Shown: one piece after another, positions 1-5,346 of the stretch
Numbering within the stretch: the first letter of the stretch is position 1
How the letters are laid out: every line of letters begins with the position of its first letter
From: an uncultured Oscillospiraceae bacterium
GTDB taxonomy: Bacteria > Bacillota > Clostridia > Oscillospirales > Oscillospiraceae
DNA length: 5,456 nt
Direction of reading: 5' to 3'
Assembly: GCA_900762005.1 (NCBI GenBank)
Contig: CAAFEV010000045.1
Location: 1 to 5,456 of the forward strand
The notes under the pieces: generated by a model
Told to the model about the DNA's origin: nothing
Databases searched by the model: none
What the model saw: the letters and a program-made list of their open reading frames with translations, nothing else
Position numbers and translations under genes: made by a program

Positions 1-279
1 ATTGCGGTAAAATAGCTTATGAACGCAGTATAGTGCAGACATAAAGAAACGCCCTCTCCCGGCATATCGCCGGAAAAGGGCACCAGACTGTCGAAGAACC
101 GGGAAACAAAAATTGCGGAGAGAGGAAACGGGTGTAAGAAAACCGTCAGCTTCACGTTCAATACGCTGCTCGCAGGGGAAGAGATTGCAAAACAATCGTA
201 CAATTAACAGATTATGCAAGCCGACGGCGCAGAGCTGCTGGCGGCACAGCGTGAGAGGCATTTTCCGCGATACAAATGG
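1..279. other. Left-edge region without a convincing gene
   Basis: This is the downstream flank of the AraC-family gene. On the minus strand a frame opens with ATG at 259-261 and stays open to the window edge (87 codons). It has no good Shine-Dalgarno sequence, its composition is rich in Leu, Cys, Arg and Phe and looks non-coding, and a terminator-like hairpin lies inside it, so I do not call it a gene. On the plus strand 13 codons end in TAA at 42-44, too short to attribute. A small inverted repeat, GATTG-caaaa-CAATC, sits at 183-197. I see no tRNA, rRNA or known RNA family here. Confidence 0.5.
41..81 (-). terminator. Rho-independent terminator downstream of the AraC-family gene
   Basis: On the minus strand the hairpin arms GCCCT (51-55) with AGGGC (77-81) and CCGGC (59-63) with GCCGG (69-73) pair, separated by a symmetrical 3x3 internal loop (CTC/AAA) and closed by a 5-nt loop. 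The minus-strand continuation over 50-41 is GTTTCTTTAT, a usable U-rich tail. The plus-strand side lacks a T-tract, so termination is expected for minus-strand transcripts. It lies about 200 nt past the AraC-family stop, giving a long 3' tail if it ends that operon. Confidence 0.7.
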
Positions 280-1446
280 CTATTCATTATGAATCGACTT
301 CGCATACTCCGACGGGGAAATGCCGAAATTGTCCTTGAACTGCCGCGAAAAATGATGAATGGTGGAGTAATTCAGGCTGGCCGCAATCTGCGAGAAATTC
401 ATGCGGCCCTCCCGAATGAGTGCCTTGCTCTCCTCCAGCTTCACGCGTCGGATGTATTCACCCGGAGACAGCTCCATCTGCCGGTGAAACAGCGCGGTCA
501 GATGCGAGGTGCTCACGCCCGCCTCATGTGCCACAACCTCCACAGAGAGCTTGTCGTAAACATGCTCGGCGATGTATTGCAGCGTGCGGCTGACGATGAT
601 ATTCTCGTTGCGCAGGGCGACCGGCGTTTTCAGCCGTTTTTTTCTGCCGCCGGCATCGCGCTGCAGCGACAGCAGCAGCAGCTTCAGATTGGTACGGATA
701 AAATCGCCGCTGAGCTTATCATCCACGGAAAGCTCCCGCAGGATTTGCTTCAGATAGACCGCCTCGGCAGAGGACAGGTCAAACACGCGCTGCCACGATT
801 GCAGCGCAAGGTCGCTGTGCAAATCAAAGGTGACGGTCAAAAACCGCGCAGAAAGCTCTAAGTCGGTATATTGCATATGCCAGCGGTTCGGTTCGAAAAG
901 CATCAGCTGCCCCTGCCGCAGCAGATAGCCGACACCCTCCACAACGCAGTGTAGCTGCCCGCAATCGACATAGGTCAGCTCATACATTGAGTGCCGCTCG
1001 CCCTTGAACAGAAAGCCGCTCATTTCCTCACGGAAAAACAGCGTATACAGCTCGCCGAGTTGTATACGGTCGGCAACCTTCAGCTTGTCTGTCGGGGTAA
1101 AGGGGTCTAGTGTCTGCAAAACCGCGCTGCTCGGCATACACATCCGCACCGAGCATTCGTCCTGATAGGGGAAGAGCGCAAATTCCGTGCCCGCGTTCAA
1201 ACAAACGGGCTTGTCTAAATAAAGGTAAACCGGCTTGCTCTTGCCGCGCAGCACGAGCACCGTCATACCGATTTCAAAATCAAGATATACGGCGCAATCG
1301 CAGCGCATAAAGGACTGGTCCCTGCGGTGAAAGTAGCGGACGCTCTCCAGCCAGTCGTCGCCCTTCGGAAAGCCGTGGTCCGGCAGACTGTCGCGTAAAA
1401 TTTCGCCGAAGCCGCCCAGCGTTTGGCTGTTTAAATTTCCAATCAT
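280..1446 (-). CDS. AraC-family transcriptional regulator with cupin sensor and extra N-terminal domain
   Basis: A 388-residue DNA-binding regulator, expected to act in the cytoplasm; its ligand and targets are unknown. The C-terminus is a typical AraC/XylS double helix-turn-helix: the first HTH at about residues 300-323 (LSVEVVAHEAGVSTSHLTALF), the second at about 350-371 (NFSQIAASLNYSTIHHFSRQF), closed by the family signature GISPSEYAK near 375-383. Residues about 153-208 resemble the cupin-type AraC ligand-binding fold, with the GQLMLFEPNRWH turn. Residues 1 to about 140 are an additional N-terminal part, which makes the protein longer than the usual 280-300-residue member. The ATG at 1444-1446 is chosen because AAAGGAG (1453-1459) lies 6 nt upstream; an in-frame ATG 7 codons earlier overlaps that Shine-Dalgarno region and is unlikely. 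It follows the nucleotidyltransferase gene by 48 bp on the same strand with no terminator or clear promoter between, suggesting an operon. The family call is secure; the regulon cannot be inferred. Confidence 0.93.
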   Translation of the reverse strand: MIGNLNSQTLGGFGEILRDSLPDHGFPKGDDWLESVRYFHRRDQSFMRCDCAVYLDFEIGMTVLVLRGKSKPVYLYLDKPVCLNAGTEFALFPYQDECSVRMCMPSSAVLQTLDPFTPTDKLKVADRIQLGELYTLFFREEMSGFLFKGERHSMYELTYVDCGQLHCVVEGVGYLLRQGQLMLFEPNRWHMQYTDLELSARFLTVTFDLHSDLALQSWQRVFDLSSAEAVYLKQILRELSVDDKLSGDFIRTNLKLLLLSLQRDAGGRKKRLKTPVALRNENIIVSRTLQYIAEHVYDKLSVEVVAHEAGVSTSHLTALFHRQMELSPGEYIRRVKLEESKALIREGRMNFSQIAASLNYSTIHHFSRQFKDNFGISPSEYAKSIHNE

Positions 1447-1452
1447 ACGGTG

Positions 1453-1459
1453 CTCCTTT
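1453..1459 (-). promoter_or_regulatory. Shine-Dalgarno of the AraC-family gene
   Basis: AAAGGAG on the minus strand lies 6 nt upstream of the ATG at 1444-1446. It decides this start over the in-frame ATG at 1465-1467, which would place the ribosome-binding site inside the coding region. Confidence 0.8.
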
Positions 1460-1494
1460 CCGCGCAAACGCGCTGTCGGTCGGAACGGTATCAG

Positions 1495-2397
1495 TCAAAA
1501 AAGCCGCTCGGGATAAAGCCCCTGCCCGCGCAGGTGTGCCAGTGCCGCCTGCACCTTCGGCAAATCGTCACGGTAGGTCACGCCGTACCACGTCTCGTCG
1601 GTGTGCAGCACGCGGATGGTGCCCAACCCGTCGCGTAGCTGTGCATTCGCGACATAGGGCAAAAAGTATTCGCACTTTGTCGGGTTCTCCGGCAGTGCTT
1701 TTGCCAGAAACTTGGGGAATCGCTGCTCCAAATCCGTTAAGAACTGCGGATGAAAGCCCCAGAAATTCATTGAAACAACCGTATCACCCGAAAGCGGCAC
1801 AAAATGCTCGCCGTCCTCGGTGTAAGCCGCATCGGCACCGCGCTTTTCAATGTGCGTGCGCTCGGTCACCTCGGTCAAAAATCCGTCGGAAACCCTGCAA
1901 ACACCGCGTGCAACGTGACCGTTGTCGGTCATGGCGTTGCGCAGCAGATAGCCGACCATCGCAGACTCGGTCTGCGGATGCTCCTGCGCTAAAAATTCCG
2001 CAATTGCGGCGAACGCGCCGCGCCCGTAAAAATCGTCGCCGTTAATCACGACAAACGGGCCGCCGATGTAATCCTTCGCGCAGAGCACAGCGTGACCCGT
2101 GCCCCAAGGCTTTTTACGTTCTGCGGGCACGGTGAAGCCCTCGGGCAGCTTGTCAAGCTCCTGATAGGCATAAACGACATCGGCGTTGCGCTCCACCCGC
2201 GCCATAAACTGCCGGAAGTCGTGCTCAATTTCCTTTTTGATGATGAAAACAATCTTCCCGAAGCCGCAGGCAAGCGCGTCATAAATCGAATAATGAATGA
2301 TGCTGTTGCCCTGCGCATCGACCGGCGTCATCTGCTTCAGACCGCCGAAGCGGCTGCCCATTCCGGCAGCCAGTACGACAAGAGTCGGTTTTTCCAA
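1495..2397 (-). CDS. Sugar-phosphate nucleotidyltransferase-like protein (NTP_transferase fold)
   Basis: A 300-residue cytoplasmic GT-A-fold nucleotidyltransferase, expected to join a nucleoside triphosphate to a phosphorylated substrate (usually a sugar 1-phosphate) and release pyrophosphate. The N-terminal nucleotide-binding loop LAAGMGSRFGGLKQ spans residues about 9-22. KPWGTGHAVL follows near 96-105 and the metal-binding motif VINGDDFYG near 117-125, with Asp121/Asp122. VSMNFWGF (208-215), CEYFLPYVAN (242-251) and WYGVTYRDDLP (270-280) match the C-terminal half of uncharacterised Firmicutes nucleotidyltransferases of about 300 residues. The substrate cannot be named. The start is a judgement: the ATG at 2404-2406 abuts AAAGGG with no spacer, whereas the in-frame TTG at 2395-2397 has it 9 nt upstream and gives the N-terminus MEKPTLVVLAAG. 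If the ATG is used, the gene ends at 2406. It is the first gene of a probable operon with the AraC-family regulator and is divergent from the pyrophosphatase. Confidence 0.9.
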   Translation of the reverse strand: MEKPTLVVLAAGMGSRFGGLKQMTPVDAQGNSIIHYSIYDALACGFGKIVFIIKKEIEHDFRQFMARVERNADVVYAYQELDKLPEGFTVPAERKKPWGTGHAVLCAKDYIGGPFVVINGDDFYGRGAFAAIAEFLAQEHPQTESAMVGYLLRNAMTDNGHVARGVCRVSDGFLTEVTERTHIEKRGADAAYTEDGEHFVPLSGDTVVSMNFWGFHPQFLTDLEQRFPKFLAKALPENPTKCEYFLPYVANAQLRDGLGTIRVLHTDETWYGVTYRDDLPKVQAALAHLRGQGLYPERLF

Positions 2398-2406
2398 GCA
2401 AATCAT

Positions 2407-2412
2407 CCCTTT
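2407..2412 (-). promoter_or_regulatory. Shine-Dalgarno favouring a TTG start for the nucleotidyltransferase
   Basis: AAAGGG on the minus strand is directly adjacent to the ATG at 2404-2406 and 9 nt from the in-frame TTG at 2395-2397. In AAAGGGATGA the ATG falls where the extended anti-Shine-Dalgarno complement reads GTGA, so it may be part of the ribosome-binding site and not the initiation codon. Confidence 0.55.
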
Positions 2413-2429
2413 GCTATGTAATACAAACT

Positions 2430-2458
2430 ATTATAGCAGAGAGCAGCGGTTTTGGCAA
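2430..2458 (-). promoter_or_regulatory. Sigma-A promoter of the nucleotidyltransferase-AraC operon
   Basis: On the minus strand, a -35 box TTGCCA (2453-2458) is followed by a 17-bp spacer and a perfect -10 box TATAAT (2430-2435). Transcription should start near 2423, giving a leader of about 25 nt to the TTG start. It lies back to back with the pyrophosphatase promoter, the two -35 boxes being 38 bp apart. The -35 box overlaps one arm of an inverted repeat, TTGGCAA/TTGCCAA (2452-2458 and 2483-2489). Confidence 0.85.
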
Positions 2459-2496
2459 TAATTTTTCCGGTTTCCCGCCGATTTGCCAAGAAAACC

Positions 2497-2525
2497 TTGA
2501 CACAGGCTGCGAAAATGGGTACGAT
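2497..2525 (+). promoter_or_regulatory. Sigma-A promoter of the pyrophosphatase gene
   Basis: A perfect -35 box TTGACA (2497-2502), a 17-bp spacer and the -10 box TACGAT (2520-2525, 4 of 6 consensus) place the transcription start near 2532. The 5' untranslated region would be only about 20 nt, starting just before the Shine-Dalgarno sequence, so leader-based control is unlikely. Confidence 0.75.
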
Positions 2526-2538
2526 AAACAAAGAGAGG

Positions 2539-2543
2539 AAAGG
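2539..2543 (+). promoter_or_regulatory. Shine-Dalgarno of the pyrophosphatase, deciding the ATG start
   Basis: AAAGG continues into AAAGGTGA, 8 nt upstream of the ATG at 2552-2554. An in-frame GTG at 2543-2545 lies inside this motif, three codons upstream. The ATG reproduces the family N-terminus with the first metal-binding histidine at position 9, as in Bacillus subtilis family II pyrophosphatase. Confidence 0.7.
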
Positions 2544-2551
2544 TGAAGGCT

Positions 2552-4168
2552 ATGGATACCATCTATGTAACCGGGCACCGCAACCCCGATACCGACTCGA
2601 TTATTTCGGCAATGGCGTATGCCGCGCTGCGTAACGCGCTCGGCGACCGGGAGTACCGCGCCGCTCGGCTGGGCCACGTCAGCGACGAGACGCAGCTTGT
2701 GCTTGACCGTTTCGGCTTTTCCGCGCCGGAGTGGGTGAAAACCGTCCGCACGCAGGTGCGCGATCTGGAATACGACACGCCGCCGATGCTCTCCTCCGCA
2801 GTTACGGTCAGCCGCGCATGGTCTGCCATGTGCATCGACCGTTCCATTGCCGCCATTCCCGTGACGAAGGAGGACGGCACCCTGTTCGGAATGCTCTCCT
2901 CCGGCGACATTGCCGAGTGCGATATGCATTCCATCGAAAAGCCGCACATCGAGGAGATTCCCGTTTTCAACCTGCTGAGCGTGCTCGAAGGGCGTATTTT
3001 GAACGAGGCGGGGAATTTGGTCGATGTGCTGACCGGCGACGTGACGATTGCTCTGCCGCAGAGCTGCGAAAATCTGCTGTTTTCCGGCAAAAACTCCATT
3101 GTCGTCTGCGGCGACCAGCCGGATATGGTGCGCCGTGCGCTGACGCTCGGTGTGCGTTGCGTCATCATCTGTCAGGCGGAGCTGAGCGAGGAGCTGCGCA
3201 GTGCGAAAACCGACACCTGCATCATCTCCACGCCGTTTGACGCGTACCGCGCCGTGCGGCTGATTTATCAATCCCTGCCGATTGCGCGCATCTGCCACAC
3301 CGAAAATGTCGAATGCTTTCATTTGGATGACTTTGTGGACGATGTGCGCGAGGGTATGCTGAAAAGCCGCTACCGCTGCTACCCGATTCTGGACGAAAAC
3401 GAGCGCGTTGTCGGCACACTTTCTCGCTATCACTTAATCCGTCCGCGCAGAAAGCGCGTGGTTTTGGTTGACCACAACGAGGCGGCGCAGTCCGTACCCG
3501 GCTTGGAGCAGGCGGATATTCTGGAAATCATCGACCACCACCGCCTTGCCGATATTCAAACCGGCAACCCGATTTATTTCCGCAACGAGCCGGTCGGCAG
3601 TACTACGACGATTATTGCAGGAATGTATCAGGAAAAAGGACTCATGCCGTCGGAAAAGCTGGCGGGTATGATGGCGGCGGCAATCGTCTCCGACACCGTT
3701 ATGTTTAAATCGCCCACCTGCACGCCCCGCGACCGCGCCATGGCAGAGCGCATGGCAAGAATTGCCAACGTCTCGCTCGACGAGCTGGGACAGCAGATTT
3801 TTTCCGCCTCGTGGTCAGACGACAAGTCTGTGGAAACCTTGCTCTTTGCGGATTTCAAGGACTTCCACATCGCGGGGCACAACCTCGGTGTCGGGCAGAT
3901 TACCTGCGTCAACTCCGCGCATATTCTGGAGCGCAAGGAGGAATTTTTGGAGCAGATGGCGCAGACCGTCAAGGAACGCCACTACGATTTGATGCTTTTG
4001 ATGCTCACGGATGTGCTCCTGGAGGGCACGCAGCTCATCTACCTCGGTGACGAGGACACCATCCGGCAGGCGTTTTCGGCAGATGCAAAGAACAATCTTG
4101 TATTCCTGCCCGGCGTCATGTCGCGAAAAAAGCAGATTATTCCTCTTCTCTCGGCAATGTGGGGTTAA
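2552..4168 (+). CDS. ppaC: Manganese-dependent inorganic pyrophosphatase with CBS and DRTGG domains (family II)
   Basis: A 538-residue soluble enzyme that hydrolyses pyrophosphate to two phosphates. The DHH phosphoesterase half is split: residues 1-65 carry GHRNPDTDS (His9, Asp13, Asp15), and the rest resumes near 303 with VLVDHNE (Asp307), the IDHH motif (328-331), VGSTTT and IVSDTVMF (Asp381). The DHHA2 domain fills about 412-538 and ends with the substrate-binding SRKK (524-527). All metal and substrate ligands expected for the family are present. The insert comprises CBS1 (about 67-127), a DRTGG domain (about 137-247, GDQPD near 187-191) and CBS2 (about 249-297). This matches clostridial CBS-pyrophosphatases, in which adenine nucleotides regulate activity through the CBS pair and, in DRTGG-containing forms, diadenosine polyphosphates activate. 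The length is close to the roughly 550 residues of those enzymes. The ATG at 2552 was chosen over the GTG at 2543. The gene has its own promoter, is divergent from the nucleotidyltransferase, and ends 10 nt before a terminator. It is not part of an obvious operon. Confidence 0.96.
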   Translation: MDTIYVTGHRNPDTDSIISAMAYAALRNALGDREYRAARLGHVSDETQLVLDRFGFSAPEWVKTVRTQVRDLEYDTPPMLSSAVTVSRAWSAMCIDRSIAAIPVTKEDGTLFGMLSSGDIAECDMHSIEKPHIEEIPVFNLLSVLEGRILNEAGNLVDVLTGDVTIALPQSCENLLFSGKNSIVVCGDQPDMVRRALTLGVRCVIICQAELSEELRSAKTDTCIISTPFDAYRAVRLIYQSLPIARICHTENVECFHLDDFVDDVREGMLKSRYRCYPILDENERVVGTLSRYHLIRPRRKRVVLVDHNEAAQSVPGLEQADILEIIDHHRLADIQTGNPIYFRNEPVGSTTTIIAGMYQEKGLMPSEKLAGMMAAAIVSDTVMFKSPTCTPRDRAMAERMARIANVSLDELGQQIFSASWSDDKSVETLLFADFKDFHIAGHNLGVGQITCVNSAHILERKEEFLEQMAQTVKERHYDLMLLMLTDVLLEGTQLIYLGDEDTIRQAFSADAKNNLVFLPGVMSRKKQIIPLLSAMWG

Positions 4169-4178
4169 TTCAAAAAAC

Positions 4179-4210
4179 AAACGCAGAGAGCCAAACGGTT
4201 CTCTGCGTTT
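4179..4210. terminator. Bidirectional rho-independent terminator after the pyrophosphatase
   Basis: A 14-bp stem pairs 4179-4192 with 4197-4210 around an AAAC loop (4193-4196), with a single G-U wobble. It begins 10 nt after the pyrophosphatase TAA. The plus-strand tail is GTTTCTTAT, moderately U-rich. On the minus strand the stem is followed by TTTGTTTTTTG, a better U-tract. It can therefore stop the pyrophosphatase transcript and also readthrough from convergent murI. Confidence 0.88.
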
Positions 4211-4426
4211 CTTATGAGGAAGCCTCTGCACACTCGCCGAAAAGTTGGCACCCAATTGAAACTGTGGCACCCCGTCTGCAAGCCTTCCCATTGAGGGAAA
4301 GCCCCTGTAGGGAACGGTCTTGATGTCAAGGACAGATGGTATACCATGTGCCCGAACAAACTGTATACCATCTGTCCTTGATAATGGTAATCCGCCCCTA
4401 CGGGTGCAGCGATGCTTTTGCGTGGT
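4211..4426. repeat. Repeat-rich intergenic region between convergent genes
   Basis: No gene is supported here; open frames are short, lack ribosome-binding sites and overlap palindromes. Short repeats are visible: TGGCACCC twice (4246-4253 and 4265-4272); a weak hairpin GCCTTCCC-attga-GGGAAAGC just upstream of a GCCCCTGTAGGG motif near 4301-4312; a related GCCCCTACGGG near 4394-4404; and the long inverted repeat described separately. The patchwork resembles intergenic repeat debris seen in Clostridia genomes; that comparison is from memory and is not a match to a named family. Confidence 0.45.
4326..4381. repeat. Perfect 19-bp inverted repeat with 18-nt loop
   Basis: The left arm (4326-4344) and right arm (4363-4381) are exact reverse complements, beginning TCAAGGACAG and ending CTGTCCTTGA. 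The left arm overlaps a 12-bp palindrome, ATGGTATACCAT (4336-4347), and the right arm contains GTATAC. No T-tract follows on either strand, so it is not a standard terminator. It lies 45 bp past the murI stop. It could be a palindromic repetitive element, a small non-autonomous mobile element remnant, or a 3'-end-stabilising hairpin for murI mRNA. Confidence 0.85.
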
Positions 4427-5200
4427 TCAAAAATTTACGGGAATTTCCGATGCCAGCAGCTTTTGCGACAGGGGCAGCAGGGCGGGATTGCTGTTTTGCA
4501 GCTCGACGCTGCCGCTGCCCTCGGTGCATAGCAGTCCCGCCTCGGCAAGGCGGCGTTTGGTCTCTCTTGCCGTGCCGTCCGCGCCGTCGAAAAACCTCGG
4601 CTGTGCGCCCACGACCTTGCGGATTGCGCCCGACAAAAACGGAAAATGCGTACAGCCGAGCACCACCGCGTCGGCAGGCGGCAAAAGTGCAGCGGCAAGC
4701 TCCTGCCGCAGCACTGCCTCGACCGCCGCACCCGTCAGCTCGCCGCGCTCGACAAATTCGACCAGCTCCGGGCAGGGACAGGTGTGAATTTCGCAGTCGG
4801 CGGCGCAGCTTTCCATCAGAGCGGCAAATTTCTCCTCGCGCAGTGTTGCCTGCGTTGCCATGACGATAATTTTTCCGTTCGGGAAGCTCCGCAGCGCGGG
4901 CTTCAACGCTGGCTCAATGCCGATGACAATGCGCTCGGGGTAGCGCAGACGCAGAGCATCCACCGCCGCCGAGGTCGCCGTGTTGCAGGCAAGCACCAGT
5001 GCCTTTGCGCCGCCTGCAAACAGGCGGTCAGCATGGAGCATCGTCAGAGCGCGGATTTCCTGCGTCGTGCGGCAGCCGTAGGGCGCGTTGGCAGAGTCGC
5101 CGTAGTAAAGAAATGACTCCTGCGGCATCAGGGTGCGCAGAGCGCGTAAAACACTGATACCGCCCAAGCCGGAATCAAATACCGCAATCGGCTGCTGCAA
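4427..5200 (-). CDS. murI: Glutamate racemase
   Basis: A 257-residue cytoplasmic enzyme that interconverts L- and D-glutamate without a cofactor, supplying D-glutamate for the peptidoglycan stem peptide. The family landmarks occur in order: AVFDSGLGG (residues 6-14, Asp9-Ser10), YYGDSANAPYG (32-42), LACNTATSAA with catalytic Cys72, and VLGCTHFPFL with catalytic Cys183 and His185. The length is close to the usual 260-270. The start needs care: the ATG at 5207-5209 abuts AAAGGAG with no spacer, while the in-frame TTG at 5198-5200 has it 9 nt upstream and yields MQQPIAVFDSGLGG, which fits the family. An ATG at 5243-5245 lies upstream of the -10 box and is rejected. The gene has its own promoter, is monocistronic as far as visible, and converges on the pyrophosphatase gene. 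Confidence 0.96.
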   Translation of the reverse strand: MQQPIAVFDSGLGGISVLRALRTLMPQESFLYYGDSANAPYGCRTTQEIRALTMLHADRLFAGGAKALVLACNTATSAAVDALRLRYPERIVIGIEPALKPALRSFPNGKIIVMATQATLREEKFAALMESCAADCEIHTCPCPELVEFVERGELTGAAVEAVLRQELAAALLPPADAVVLGCTHFPFLSGAIRKVVGAQPRFFDGADGTARETKRRLAEAGLLCTEGSGSVELQNSNPALLPLSQKLLASEIPVNF

Positions 5201-5209
5201 GAGGTTCAT

Positions 5210-5216
5210 CTCCTTT
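5210..5216 (-). promoter_or_regulatory. Shine-Dalgarno favouring a TTG start for murI
   Basis: AAAGGAG on the minus strand touches the ATG at 5207-5209 and lies 9 nt from the in-frame TTG at 5198-5200. The spacing is the same as that seen for the nucleotidyltransferase gene, which supports TTG initiation in both. Confidence 0.6.
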
Positions 5217-5233
5217 GTGTATCTTCTGCTGTT

Positions 5234-5262
5234 ATCATACCACATTTTTCTTTATTTGAAAA
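5234..5262 (-). promoter_or_regulatory. Extended -10 promoter of murI
   Basis: On the minus strand, TATGAT (5234-5239) is preceded by TGG, forming an extended -10 element. At 17-bp spacing the -35 region reads TTTTCA (5257-5262, 4 of 6 consensus). The start site would be near 5227, about 10 nt ahead of the Shine-Dalgarno sequence. Confidence 0.65.
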
Positions 5263-5311
5263 GAGGCTTGTAAATACAGGCAGAAAAACTTCGCTTTTTT
5301 GATTTTTAGCG

Positions 5312-5340
5312 TTGAAGTGGAACGCGGTCTGTGGTATTAT
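5312..5340 (+). promoter_or_regulatory. Extended -10 promoter reading off the right edge
   Basis: TTGAAG (5312-5317, 4 of 6) is followed by a 17-bp spacer and TATTAT (5335-5340, 5 of 6), preceded by TGG as an extended -10. The transcription start should be near 5347. It is divergent from the murI promoter, about 50 bp separating the two -35 regions, and drives an unidentified rightward transcript. Confidence 0.7.
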
Positions 5341-5346
5341 ATAGGA

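Noticed and set aside
3..44. A 13-codon plus-strand tail ending in TAA at the left edge
   Set aside because: It is too short to attribute to a gene, and the nearby hairpin has its T-tract on the other strand.
214..861. A 215-codon plus-strand open frame across the AraC-family gene
   Set aside because: It is antisense to the cupin-HTH coding region, has no ribosome-binding site, and its composition is typical of a shadow frame.
1461..1473. A small GC hairpin (CGCG-CAAA-CGCG) between the nucleotidyltransferase and AraC-family genes
   Set aside because: The stem is only 4 bp with no T-tract; it is too weak to call a terminator or attenuator.
2414..3433. A 339-codon minus-strand open frame across the pyrophosphatase
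   Set aside because: It is antisense to a gene with every catalytic motif intact, is rich in Arg, His, Gln and Ala as expected of a GC-biased shadow, has no family motifs, and would run through both divergent promoters.
4320..4863. Plus-strand open frames spanning the inverted repeat and the 3' half of murI
   Set aside because: They begin inside the palindrome without a Shine-Dalgarno sequence and continue antisense to murI as low-complexity Ala/Arg/Ser/Pro-rich sequence.
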